From contig LNED01000034.1 in NCBI GenBank assembly GCA_001464915.1, positions 1 to 64,000 of the forward strand: DNA of 64,000 nt, given 5' to 3'. The notes below the pieces were generated by a model. That model had not been told where the DNA came from. It did not search any database and was given only the letters and a program-made list of their open reading frames with translations. Positions within the stretch are counted from its first letter, which is position 1. Each line of letters opens with the position of its first letter. The stretch is from Sphingomonadales bacterium Ga0077531 (GTDB lineage Bacteria; Pseudomonadota; Alphaproteobacteria; Sphingomonadales; Sphingomonadaceae). Made by a program: the position numbers and the translations under genes. Below are positions 44,764 through 52,842 of this stretch, piece by piece.

Positions 44764-45468
44764 TTAGTTCCCGGCTTCCTGTTCAAGAATCCAGTCTGCA
44801 GCCGCCTCGCAGTGGATTCGGGTCGAGTCGAACACCGGCAGGACGTTGGCATCAATGTCGACCACCAGATCCAATTCCGTGCAAGCGAGCACAATCGCGC
44901 CCGCGCCCTCCTGCGCCTTATTGGTGATGATGGTCTTGAGCGTGCGCTGCGCCTCGCGCGTGACCTTGCCGACCATCAGTTCATCATAGATAATCCGGTC
45001 AAGCTGCTCGACATATTTCATGTTGGGCGGCAGCAGGTCGATCCCGTGCGCGACCAGCCGTTTGCGGTAGAAACTTTCGGTCATCACGTTGCGCGTACCC
45101 AGCACTGCGGCACTGGTTGCCCCGGCGCGCTTCATCGCCATCCCGACATATTCGGCGATGTGGAGGATTGGGATATTCACGGATGCCGCGACATCATCAT
45201 ATAGGCGGTGCATCGAATTGGCGCCGATGATCAACGCCTCGGCCCCCGCCCCTTCCAGCCGCCGCGCGCTGTCGGTCAGCACGCTGGCCGCGCGCTGCCA
45301 GTCGCGTTCTTCGCGCAGGGCGTAAAGCTGGCAGAAATCGAGGCTTTCGATCAGCAGTGGTGCGCTTGCCATCGGGGCGGCGCGTTTCTGGACAATGCGA
45401 TTGATCCGGTCGTAATAGGTCGCGGTCGAGACCCAGCTCATGCCGCCGATGATCCCGAGTTTGCGCAA
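44764..45468 (-). CDS. aspartate/glutamate racemase-family protein
   Basis: The protein of about 234 residues matches the Asp/Glu racemase superfamily (YgeA-like): LRKLGIIGGMSWVSTATYY at the start, SLDFCQL, IIGANSMHRLYDDV and GAIVLACTELDLVVD. The second catalytic Cys is present (LACTEL), but the first catalytic position is Ser in GANSMH, where cofactor-free aspartate racemases have Cys and YgeA Thr. Start is uncertain: TTG 45468 with AAGGAT upstream fits the usual N-terminus, while TTG 45498 adds ten residues. Role probably D-amino-acid metabolism. Confidence 0.82.
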   Translation of the reverse strand: MRKLGIIGGMSWVSTATYYDRINRIVQKRAAPMASAPLLIESLDFCQLYALREERDWQRAASVLTDSARRLEGAGAEALIIGANSMHRLYDDVAASVNIPILHIAEYVGMAMKRAGATSAAVLGTRNVMTESFYRKRLVAHGIDLLPPNMKYVEQLDRIIYDELMVGKVTREAQRTLKTIITNKAQEGAGAIVLACTELDLVVDIDANVLPVFDSTRIHCEAAADWILEQEAGN

Positions 45469-45561
45469 TGCCGCCCCATCCTTCGATTCTGTGTGCAATT
45501 GCGAAGGGGTGTAAGACGCAAGCCTTTGCTGCGTAAAGTGCTGCGGTGCGCCGCGCGGGAA

Positions 45562-46551
45562 TTATTCGCCCGTCAGCGGCGGAGCGTGCTCCGCAAGCCA
45601 CGGTTCGAGATCGGCGAGCGTTTGCCCCGCCGCCTCTTCCTGCGGCAAGTGGCCGATTTTCGGATAGGCTTTGAGGTCGGCGTTCGGCATCGTCTTGGCG
45701 AGCCACTGCCCGGCGGCGAGCGGGATCAGCCGATCCTCCTCCCCCCACAGGATCAATGTCGGCGCGGTGATGGCGGCAACCTCAGCCTCCGTCAGCGGTT
45801 CATAGGGGTAGCCAAAGCGTTTGAGCGTAGCGCGCCGGTTGCCGGGATAGCGCAGCAGCTCCCAATAACGGTCAATCGCCGCCTCGCTCGCCACCGATTT
45901 GACCGAGACGGTCTGTTCAAGGCTCTGCGCGATCAGACTGCGCGGGGTGATCTGTTCGACCAGCAGGTTGATCCCCGGCGTCTGCGCGATCGTGAAGCCA
46001 ATATTGCCGCCGCCTGAGTCCTTGCGGTCTTTATCCTCGTTGGTTTCCAGCATCGGCCCGCCGCTCGCATCAACCAGCACAAGGCCCGCAACCCGGTCAG
46101 GATGCGCGACAGCAAAGGCCAGTGCGTGCTTGCCGCCCATCGAATTGCCGCCGATGATAAAGCGTTCCAGCCCCAGTGTGTCCGCCACCGCCAGCACATC
46201 GGCGACGTAATTATCGCGGCTGTAATCATGCTTGGGATCAGGGCCGGTCAGCCCGTGACCGACCTGATCGAAACGGATCACGCGATATCGGGTTTTAAGC
46301 GCAGCCGCCCACGGTTCCCAAGTCAGCAGATCTGCGTTCGATCCGTGCAGCAGCACAATCGCCGGTGCGTCCTTCGGCCCTTCATCGCGCAGGTGCACGG
46401 TCACCCCGCCGCCAATGTCGACGAATTGCGACGGCGGCCCGCCATACTTGGCGCGCATTTCCGCAGCGTCAGTATCCGGCGTGCGGAAAATCAGGAAAGC
46501 GATCGCCAGCACCGCAACCAGTGCCAGAAGCCCGCGCCAAAGCCATTTCAT
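45562..46551 (-). CDS. alpha/beta hydrolase with N-terminal membrane anchor
   Basis: The 329-residue protein has an uncleaved-looking membrane anchor (LWRGLLALVAVLAIAFLIF), then an alpha/beta-hydrolase fold: oxyanion segment IVLLHGSNADLLTW, nucleophile elbow IGGNSMGGKHAL near residue 135, acid in GEEDRLIP and His in IGHLPQEE. The catalytic triad is complete. It should face the periplasm and hydrolyse an ester or amide of unknown nature. It overlaps the upstream dihaem cytochrome gene by 4 bp, which ties it to that unit. Confidence 0.87.
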   Translation of the reverse strand: MKWLWRGLLALVAVLAIAFLIFRTPDTDAAEMRAKYGGPPSQFVDIGGGVTVHLRDEGPKDAPAIVLLHGSNADLLTWEPWAAALKTRYRVIRFDQVGHGLTGPDPKHDYSRDNYVADVLAVADTLGLERFIIGGNSMGGKHALAFAVAHPDRVAGLVLVDASGGPMLETNEDKDRKDSGGGNIGFTIAQTPGINLLVEQITPRSLIAQSLEQTVSVKSVASEAAIDRYWELLRYPGNRRATLKRFGYPYEPLTEAEVAAITAPTLILWGEEDRLIPLAAGQWLAKTMPNADLKAYPKIGHLPQEEAAGQTLADLEPWLAEHAPPLTGE

Positions 46552-47573
46552 TCGGTTTTCATCTCCAAAATCCAGCGCCGCACCACGGCGACGCCTTCGC
46601 GATCAATGCTCGATTTGCCGAGTTCGGGCATGGCGATGCCGGGTTCGGCGCTGTCCATCCTGTAGAGCAGGATCGATTTGTCCGGCTGGCCCGGCAGCAC
46701 CGAGAAATCGTGCCCGCCCGCGCCTCGCCCGGCCGCCACTGGGCGCTTCATGATGCCGAGCGCGTGCGAAGCATCCTGCTCCCAACGCAAGTCGAGGCCC
46801 GAATTGGACGCGCCGCCGCCGGGTTGGTGGCAATGCGCGCAGTTCACATCAAGATAGGCGCGGGCCAGCGGCGCGGCGGAATCGGTTGCGGTGCGGGCGG
46901 CCCATACTGGCAGCCTGCCCGCGCCATTGGGCACCCGGTCAAGCGCGCCTGTGCTCACCATCTGGCCCAACCAGTCGGCGGGCAGATTGCGTGCCTTCGG
47001 CCCAATCGGGATCACCTGCCCATCTTTGCTATGGCAGGACTTGCACTGGTTCTTGTTGGGGATGGCGTAGCTGATCGCCTCACCCGCCGGGGTGACGAGA
47101 TCAATCCGCCCGCCTGCCAGCGCCAGCGTCGCCTCGGTCTGCTCGGCATTCCAGCGATAGGGCAGCGCCGTCCAGCCATCGGCACGGTGCAGCAGCACGC
47201 GGGTTTCGATCAGGCGGCGCGCGGCCCCTTCGCCGAACGCAAAGGTCTTGATGATCGCCGCGCCGACGGGGAATTGTAGCAAGCCCTCCCCGTCAGCGGT
47301 CAACTGCGTGCCTTCGGGCAAGTAGATAAAACGCAGCTTGTCCGCCCCGTCCGACCACAGCGGGGTGTTGAGCGCATAGGGATGGACGTTCGACGCTGGC
47401 TCATGCCCGCGGCCATCGGCAAAGAACCCGAACTCTGACAGCGTGCGCGGCATCCCCGCGCCTGCAACCACGGCATCATCGACGCGCGATTCCACGATCA
47501 CTGTCGCGCGCGCGGCAATCGTACCCGTCAGCAGCGCGGCAGCGGCGGCCAGCAGGGCGAACCCGCGCCTCAC
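46548..47573 (-). CDS. SO2930-family dihaem c-type cytochrome
   Basis: The 341-residue exported protein has a signal peptide (FALLAAAAALLTGTIAARA) and two haem-c motifs, CKSCH near residue 177 and CAHCH near residue 246. The non-haem part (HPYALNTPLWSDGADKLRF, GKSSIDREGVAVVRRWIL) is typical of the SO_2930/HNE_0200 family. Members are nearly always next to a parallel beta-helix protein, as here. The start is GTG 47573, overlapping the TGA of the upstream gene. Redox partner and substrate are unknown. Confidence 0.88.
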   Translation of the reverse strand: MRRGFALLAAAAALLTGTIAARATVIVESRVDDAVVAGAGMPRTLSEFGFFADGRGHEPASNVHPYALNTPLWSDGADKLRFIYLPEGTQLTADGEGLLQFPVGAAIIKTFAFGEGAARRLIETRVLLHRADGWTALPYRWNAEQTEATLALAGGRIDLVTPAGEAISYAIPNKNQCKSCHSKDGQVIPIGPKARNLPADWLGQMVSTGALDRVPNGAGRLPVWAARTATDSAAPLARAYLDVNCAHCHQPGGGASNSGLDLRWEQDASHALGIMKRPVAAGRGAGGHDFSVLPGQPDKSILLYRMDSAEPGIAMPELGKSSIDREGVAVVRRWILEMKTE

Positions 47574-48766
47574 TTCAGCCGCGCCTCCAGCTCTGCCGGA
47601 GCGCCAACATCGGGGAAGCCCCAGCTTTCCAATGGCACAAGGTCGAGCGGCGCGGGCTGCGCTTCGGCAAGGCTCTGGCCGGGCTTGCTGAGGTTCAGCG
47701 TCCAGCCCGTCACGCCCTCGCCAATCATCAGGCCATTGCCATCTTCAACCACACCGTCCCACATCACCGGGGGCAGCGCGCCGCCAAATGCCTCAAGCAG
47801 TTGTTCCTTGCCATCGATCTGCGGATCATCACCGCCGCGACCGAAGGTGTTGGGGCCGACGATCACGTTGCGGGCGTAAGGGTTGTAACGCGCGTCCTCG
47901 AAGGCTTGCGTATAGGCCACCACCATGACGTGTGCGGTCGGATTGTTTTCGAAGATATTGTCTTCGATCAGCACGCCATCATTGGCCATCACCAGAATGC
48001 CGGTGCCGCGCCGCACGCCTGCCACGATATTGCCCGGCGGGGCAAAATTAGGCGTGTCATTATCGATCACCAGATTGCGCCGCAGGATCACGTTGCCGCC
48101 GTTCATCACTGGCAGGCCCGGTAGATCGAACACCAGCAAGCCGCCGGTGTTGCGGGTGGCGATGTTGTTTTCGACCAGCGCGTTGCGGCTGTTTTCGATT
48201 TCGATGCCCGCCACGTTGGCCTCGACGATGTTATTGCGCACCGTAATGTCGCGGCTCTGGCCGACATAGATGCCCGCGTCAGACGCGCCGGATACCTTGG
48301 AGCCGGTCACCAGCACCCCGGTGCTTTCGACCGGATAGATCCCGTAAGCCCCATTTGTGGCCAGCGGCCCGCCGGTCCACGTAACGCGGATGCGGCTGTA
48401 GACGATGTTATCCGCGCCCTTGGACTTGATCCCGTCGCCCTTGGGGTTTTCCAATGCGAAATCGCGCAAGGTGACATTGTCCGAGGTGACCAGCAGCCCC
48501 TCGCCCGCGCCTTGTTGCGTGGTGAAATCGAGCACGGTTTCATCCATCCCCGCGCCGCGCACGGTCACCCCGTCAACATCAAGGCTGAGCCCGTCGGTCA
48601 GGGTGAAGCGTCCCGCGCCCAGTTCGATCACGTCGCCCGGCGCGGCAAGGATCAGCGCCTCTTGCAAGCGTTGGGCCGCGCCCTCACCCGGTTCAACGCG
48701 GTGCGTTTCGGCGGCGAGCGGCGCGGCAGATGCCAGCAGGGCAGCGGCCAGGATCAATCGTTTCAT
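47570..48766 (-). CDS. secreted parallel beta-helix repeat protein, partner of the dihaem cytochrome
   Basis: The 398-residue protein has a signal peptide (MKRLILAAALLASAAPLAAE) and many beta-helix rungs such as NVTLRDFALENPKGDG, DITVRNNIVEANVAGIEIEN and ALVENNIATRNTGGLLVFD. It matches the family found paired with SO_2930-type cytochromes. Beta-helix proteins of this kind are often polysaccharide-active or structural; no catalytic residues are assigned. ATG 48766 has GGGAGAA upstream; the open frame continues 53 codons more without a signal peptide. It begins the unit beta-helix, cytochrome, hydrolase. Confidence 0.88.
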   Translation of the reverse strand: MKRLILAAALLASAAPLAAETHRVEPGEGAAQRLQEALILAAPGDVIELGAGRFTLTDGLSLDVDGVTVRGAGMDETVLDFTTQQGAGEGLLVTSDNVTLRDFALENPKGDGIKSKGADNIVYSRIRVTWTGGPLATNGAYGIYPVESTGVLVTGSKVSGASDAGIYVGQSRDITVRNNIVEANVAGIEIENSRNALVENNIATRNTGGLLVFDLPGLPVMNGGNVILRRNLVIDNDTPNFAPPGNIVAGVRRGTGILVMANDGVLIEDNIFENNPTAHVMVVAYTQAFEDARYNPYARNVIVGPNTFGRGGDDPQIDGKEQLLEAFGGALPPVMWDGVVEDGNGLMIGEGVTGWTLNLSKPGQSLAEAQPAPLDLVPLESWGFPDVGAPAELEARLK

Positions 48767-48827
48767 GAAGTTCTCCCTCTCCGCTGTGCAGTGTGGCGCA
48801 AGGGGGGCGAGAAAAGCAAGCGGCGCT

Positions 48828-49169
48828 TCAGCCGATCCCCAAGGCGCATAGCCCGGCGCTAGTAGTGAGCACGGCGACTGCTTCGCCATCGCCGACGCGG
48901 CGCAGGCGTTTGACGAGTTCGCCAAGCCCCCCGGCGCTTTCCGGCTCGCCCGCTTCGGGCGCCATGCCTTGGCGCAATTTCCACAGCTGCAACACAGTCA
49001 GGCGTTCAACCATGCGGGTCGCCATGCAGCTCGCGCGTTCTTCGCCAAGGCCCGATTGTACCAGCGCGCCCGCCACCTGCCGTTCGAATAGCGGGTTGGC
49101 GAGGCCGGTGTACACCGCCCCGCCCGCCAACAACAGCAACACCAGAAACCCGATAAATAGCCTACGCAT
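48828..49169 (-). CDS. small membrane-anchored hypothetical protein
   Basis: The 113-residue protein has an N-terminal hydrophobic anchor (LFIGFLVLLLLAGGAVYTGL) and a helical soluble part with a pair of Cys (RASCMATRMVERLTVLQLWKL and SAGLCALGIG), suggesting a periplasmic domain. The CMATRMV-type segment resembles small proteins of unknown function in other bacteria. Its ATG shares one base with the pntB stop (TGATG), so it is the last gene of the pnt operon. Confidence 0.75.
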   Translation of the reverse strand: MRRLFIGFLVLLLLAGGAVYTGLANPLFERQVAGALVQSGLGEERASCMATRMVERLTVLQLWKLRQGMAPEAGEPESAGGLGELVKRLRRVGDGEAVAVLTTSAGLCALGIG

Positions 49170-50626
49170 CAGTCGAGTGCTTTGACGATTTCCTCGACCA
49201 TCTTCTTGGCATCGGCCAGCAGCATGACGGTCTGGTTCATGTAGAATACGTCGTTATCGACCCCGGCATAGCCGACGCCCCCCATCGAACGCTTGATGAA
49301 GAACACCTGCTTGGCTTTTTCGACGTCGAACACCGGCATCCCGTAGATGGGCGATGATTTGTCGGTCTTGGCCGCGGGGTTCACCACGTCGTTCGCGCCA
49401 ATGATGAAGGCGACATCGGCCTGCGCGAAATCGGAGTTGATGTCTTCGAGTTCGTACACATCATCATACGGCACGCTGGCTTCGGCCAGCAGCACGTTCA
49501 TGTGCCCCGGCATCCGGCCTGCAACGGGGTGGATGGCATATTTCACCTCGACGCCCTTTTCGCGGAGCTTGTCGCCCATCTCGCGCAGCGCGTGCTGGGC
49601 CTGCGCCACCGCCATGCCGTAACCGGGGATGATGATGACCTTTTCGGCCTGTTCGAGCATGTAGGCCGCATCTTCGGCGCTGCCCTGCTTGTAGGGCCGC
49701 TGTTCGCGCGCGCCGCCAGCGCCGCCCGCTTCGGGGGCTGCGCCAAACCCGCCCGCGATCACCGAAATGAAGCTGCGGTTCATCGCGCGGCACATGATGT
49801 AGCTGAGGATCGCGCCCGAGCTTCCGACCAGCGCGCCGGTGATGATCATCGCCGAATTGCCGAGCGTAAAGCCCATCGCCGCTGCCGCCCAGCCGGAATA
49901 GCTGTTCAGCATCGACACCACCACCGGCATATCCGCCCCGCCAATCGGGATGATCAGCAGGAAGCCGATGGCAAAAGCGAGTGCCGCGATCGCAAGGATC
50001 ATCCAGCCCTCACCCGCGCCGCCCTGGGGCGAGACGGTGTAAAGCCCGATCAACGCAATGATCGCCACCAGCGTGCCAAGGTTGATCACATGCCGCCCCG
50101 GGAGCATGATCGGCGAACCGCCCATCCGGCCCGACAGCTTCAAGAACGCGATGATCGAGCCTGAGAAGGTGATCGCCCCGATGGCAATGCCAAGACCTAG
50201 TTCCACCCGGCTGACGGCGAGGATCTGGTCAAGGCTATCGGTAATCCCGAACGCCGCCGGATTGAGCCACGCAGCAAAGCCCACCACCACGGCGGCAAGA
50301 CCGACGAGGCTGTGGAAGCCCGCCACCAGTTCCGGCATCGCGGTCATCGCAATACGCCGCGCGACAGTCACGCCGATCAGCGCGCCGATGAAAATCGCAA
50401 TTCCGATCTCGGCGATGTTGGCGAGGTTGTGGGTGACCAGCGTCGTCACCACCGCCAGCGCCATGCCGATCATGCCATTGCGGTTGCCCGCCTGACTGGT
50501 CGCCGGGCTGGAAAGCCCGCGCAGCGCGAGGATGAAGAACACGCCCGCGGCGAGGTAGGCGAGCATCGCCCAAGCAGGCGTTGCACCTTCGCCGGACGCC
50601 CCGGCTGCAAGAAGTGAGAAGTCCAT
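49169..50626 (-). CDS. pntB: NAD(P) transhydrogenase subunit beta
   Basis: PntB forms membrane domain II and NADP(H)-binding domain III of the proton-translocating transhydrogenase, which makes NADPH from NADH using the proton gradient. The 485-residue product has about nine membrane helices and then domain III (KVIIIPGYGMAVAQAQHALREM, YAIHPVAGRMPGHMNVLLAEA, IGANDVVNPAAKTD, RSMGGVGYAGVDNDVFY). The start is ATG 50626 (a GTG precedes it in frame). It lies 3 bp after pntAb. Confidence 0.97.
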   Translation of the reverse strand: MDFSLLAAGASGEGATPAWAMLAYLAAGVFFILALRGLSSPATSQAGNRNGMIGMALAVVTTLVTHNLANIAEIGIAIFIGALIGVTVARRIAMTAMPELVAGFHSLVGLAAVVVGFAAWLNPAAFGITDSLDQILAVSRVELGLGIAIGAITFSGSIIAFLKLSGRMGGSPIMLPGRHVINLGTLVAIIALIGLYTVSPQGGAGEGWMILAIAALAFAIGFLLIIPIGGADMPVVVSMLNSYSGWAAAAMGFTLGNSAMIITGALVGSSGAILSYIMCRAMNRSFISVIAGGFGAAPEAGGAGGAREQRPYKQGSAEDAAYMLEQAEKVIIIPGYGMAVAQAQHALREMGDKLREKGVEVKYAIHPVAGRMPGHMNVLLAEASVPYDDVYELEDINSDFAQADVAFIIGANDVVNPAAKTDKSSPIYGMPVFDVEKAKQVFFIKRSMGGVGYAGVDNDVFYMNQTVMLLADAKKMVEEIVKALD

Positions 50627-50629
50627 CAC

Positions 50630-50911
50630 TTACTTCTCCTTCTTCTTGTACATTGCGAGCATGCGCTGCGTCACGGCGAACCCGCCAAAGATGTTGATGC
50701 TGGCGAGCACCACCCCGAACAGGCCGAGATATTTGGCCACCGGGCTCTGCGCCTCAGCCGCGGCGATCAGCGCGCCGACGATGATCACCGACGAAATCGC
50801 ATTGGTCACCGCCATCAGCGGGGTGTGCAGCGCCGGGGTCACCGACCAGACGACGTAATAGCCCACAAAACAGGCCAGCACGAAGATCGAAAGGATCGCA
50901 ATAAAGTCCAT
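50630..50911 (-). CDS. pntAb: NAD(P) transhydrogenase subunit alpha, membrane part (PntAb)
   Basis: The 93-residue protein consists of three membrane helices (ILSIFVLACFVGYYVVWSV, AISSVIIVGALIAAA, LFGVVLASINIFGGFAV) and a basic tail (MYKKKEK). It corresponds to the C-terminal membrane part of E. coli PntA. Split alpha subunits (PntAa plus PntAb) are the normal arrangement in alphaproteobacteria. Confidence 0.95.
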   Translation of the reverse strand: MDFIAILSIFVLACFVGYYVVWSVTPALHTPLMAVTNAISSVIIVGALIAAAEAQSPVAKYLGLFGVVLASINIFGGFAVTQRMLAMYKKKEK

Positions 50912-50919
50912 GTCCGCCC

Positions 50920-51285
50920 CTATTTTCCCGCCGAAAGATGTTCGGTCAGCAAGGTGACCAGCCCGGGCACATCGGCCCCGCGGCTGAGATTGAAGGCAAT
51001 TGGTTCGCTGCCCGAAACAGTCAGCGTCAGTTCGGTATCAAGGTCGAAATGCCCGGCACTTTCCAACGCAAAGGTCGTGATCGCGCGGTAGGGGATCGAC
51101 ACGTAACGCCGCTTCGTCCCGGTCAGACCCTGAATGTCGACCGTCATGATCCGCCGATCAGTGAACAGGATCGAATCCCGCACCAGTTTGAACGCGAACC
51201 GCACCTGCTCGCCCCGCGCCAATGCATAGGCGAGGTCTTCGGCGGCGTCTGCCGCATCCCAGACAGTGGCGTTGATCAGGCCCAT
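50920..51285 (-). CDS. bacterial PH-domain protein inside the pnt operon
   Basis: The 121-residue protein resembles bacterial pleckstrin-homology (bPH_1/DUF1696-type) domains: VRFAFKLVRDSILFTDRRIMT, GTKRRYVSIPYRAITTFALE and FDLDTELTLTVSG follow the beta-strand order of that fold. Such proteins form ring-like oligomers; no enzyme activity is known. ATG 51285 lies only 4 bp downstream of the pntAa stop (51290-51292) and pntAb follows 8 bp later, so it is co-transcribed between the two transhydrogenase alpha genes. That location suggests a role in regulating or assembling the complex, but this is inference. Confidence 0.78.
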   Translation of the reverse strand: MGLINATVWDAADAAEDLAYALARGEQVRFAFKLVRDSILFTDRRIMTVDIQGLTGTKRRYVSIPYRAITTFALESAGHFDLDTELTLTVSGSEPIAFNLSRGADVPGLVTLLTEHLSAGK

Positions 51286-51289
51286 TGGC

Positions 51290-52411
51290 TTAACCAAGCA
51301 ACCGCTCGTTAACGACCTTGCCGCCTTGCGTCAGGCGGATCGCATTGCCGATTTCCTCGTCGAGCACGGGACGCCCAGCTTCCTTGTCCCAGAAGGCGCT
51401 GAGGAAATTGTAATGGTTGCGAGCGAACAATGCCGAGGCATCGGCAGGCAGGTGCGCAGGCGTGTTGGAAAAGCCAATGATATTGACCCCGTGGCGAACC
51501 ACGACCTGATCCGGCACCGATCCTTCGACATTCCCGCCCTGCGCCACCGCAAGGTCGAAAATCACGCTGCCGGGCTTCATCGTCGCAATCTGCGCGTCGG
51601 TGATCAGGCGCGGCGCAGCGCGTCCCGGGATCAACGCGGTGGTGATCACGATGTCCTGCTTGGCGATGTGGCTGGACACCAGCTCGGCCTGCGCCTTCTG
51701 GTATTCCTCGCTCATTTCGGTGGCATAGCCGCCCGAACCTTCGCCTTCGATGCCCGCGACATTCTCGACGAAGATCGGCTTTGCGCCCAGCGACTGGATC
51801 TGTTCCTTGGTCGCCGAACGCACATCGGTCGCCGAAACCTGCGCGCCCAATCGGCGTGCGGTGGCAATCGCCTGAAGCCCGGCGACGCCCACACCCATGA
51901 TGAACGCGCGTGCGGCCTGCACCGTGCCGGCTGCGGTCATCATCATCGGGAAGGCGCGGCCATAGACGTCCGCTGCCGCCAGCACTGCCTTGTATCCGGC
52001 CAGGTTCGATTGCGAGGACAGCACGTCCATCGATTGCGCGCGCGTGATGCGCGGCATGAATTCCATGCTCAACGCTTCAAAACCCGCCGCCGCATAGGCA
52101 TCCACCAGCGGGCGATTGGCGAAGGGATCGAACAACGCGGCGACCCATGCGCCGGGCTTTGCACCTTTCAGCAACGCCACATCAGGCGCCTGAATGCCCA
52201 GCACGATATCGGCATCCTTCACCGTCGCAGCGGCATCGCCAAGGCTGGCGCCCATTTCGGCGTAGGCTTCATCGGTAACCGAAGCGTGCCCCCCGGCCCC
52301 CGCCTCAACCGCGACAGCAACGCCCAGCGCCGCAAATTTCTTGACCGTTTCCGGCGAGGCAGCAACCCGTGTTTCACCGGGCGCGCGTTCTTTCAGGATG
52401 GCGATTTTCAC
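51290..52411 (-). CDS. pntAa: NAD(P) transhydrogenase subunit alpha, NAD-binding part (PntAa)
   Basis: The 373-residue cytosolic domain I binds NAD(H). It shows MKIAILKERAPGETRVAASPE, the RQD-loop-like region with QSNLAGYKAVLAAA, the nucleotide loop FIMGVGVAGLQAIATARRLGA with VSATDVRSATKEQIQSLG, and the mobile-loop region ending in SVIFDLAVAQGGNVEG. Length is normal. It is the first large gene of the minus-strand pnt operon, 13 bp after the CoxIV-like gene. Confidence 0.96.
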   Translation of the reverse strand: MKIAILKERAPGETRVAASPETVKKFAALGVAVAVEAGAGGHASVTDEAYAEMGASLGDAAATVKDADIVLGIQAPDVALLKGAKPGAWVAALFDPFANRPLVDAYAAAGFEALSMEFMPRITRAQSMDVLSSQSNLAGYKAVLAAADVYGRAFPMMMTAAGTVQAARAFIMGVGVAGLQAIATARRLGAQVSATDVRSATKEQIQSLGAKPIFVENVAGIEGEGSGGYATEMSEEYQKAQAELVSSHIAKQDIVITTALIPGRAAPRLITDAQIATMKPGSVIFDLAVAQGGNVEGSVPDQVVVRHGVNIIGFSNTPAHLPADASALFARNHYNFLSAFWDKEAGRPVLDEEIGNAIRLTQGGKVVNERLLG

Positions 52412-52424
52412 GTATCAGCGCGCC

Positions 52425-52547
52425 TTATTCGGCGATCAGCATGACGACGATCAGCACGATCACCGCGATCACCGGAACGGCCCATTTCAGCGTGGCCATG
52501 AACCCGCCATAGGTTGCCGTGGCCTTATCCATATCGTGAACTGTCAT
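52425..52547 (-). CDS. aa3-type cytochrome c oxidase subunit IV-like microprotein
   Basis: This 40-residue protein (MTVHDMDKATATYGGFMATL at the start, then one membrane helix WAVPVIAVIVLIVVMLIAE) matches the alphaproteobacterial CoxIV family, a single-helix accessory subunit of aa3 oxidase. It is immediately upstream of pntAa, 13 bp apart, so it probably leads the transcript CoxIV-pntAa-PH-pntAb-pntB-hypothetical. No cox genes are close by. GGGGAAA upstream can serve as a ribosome-binding site, at long spacing. Confidence 0.85.
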   Translation of the reverse strand: MTVHDMDKATATYGGFMATLKWAVPVIAVIVLIVVMLIAE

Positions 52548-52842
52548 GATCTTTGTTTCCCCTTGGGCTGTCCAACCCACAGATGCGCGATTGGTTGCCG
52601 AAAAAACATGCCTGCAAGCAGGCCCTGCCGCATCCCGTATCGAAGCCAGCGCGCTATCTCAAGTCACCTTTAGTGAGAGGCGTTGGTAACGTGGCCCGGC
52701 AGCGCGGTTCGCCGGGGCTCTGCCAACCCGTGGCCAGCGCATAACAGCCTTAATCCCGTTTTTACCTCCCCGCCCTATGCACAGGAGATTGTATCAGCCC
52801 GGGACAGTCTTCCGGGCCGTGGGAAAGCGAGCGGCAAGACTG
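52548..52842. other. divergent intergenic region without recognised gene
   Basis: This 295-bp stretch separates the minus-strand pnt operon from the plus-strand AAA+ regulator and must hold both promoters. An ATG at 52777 would extend the regulator by 22 residues. I see no tRNA, riboswitch or strong hairpin in it. Confidence 0.5.
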
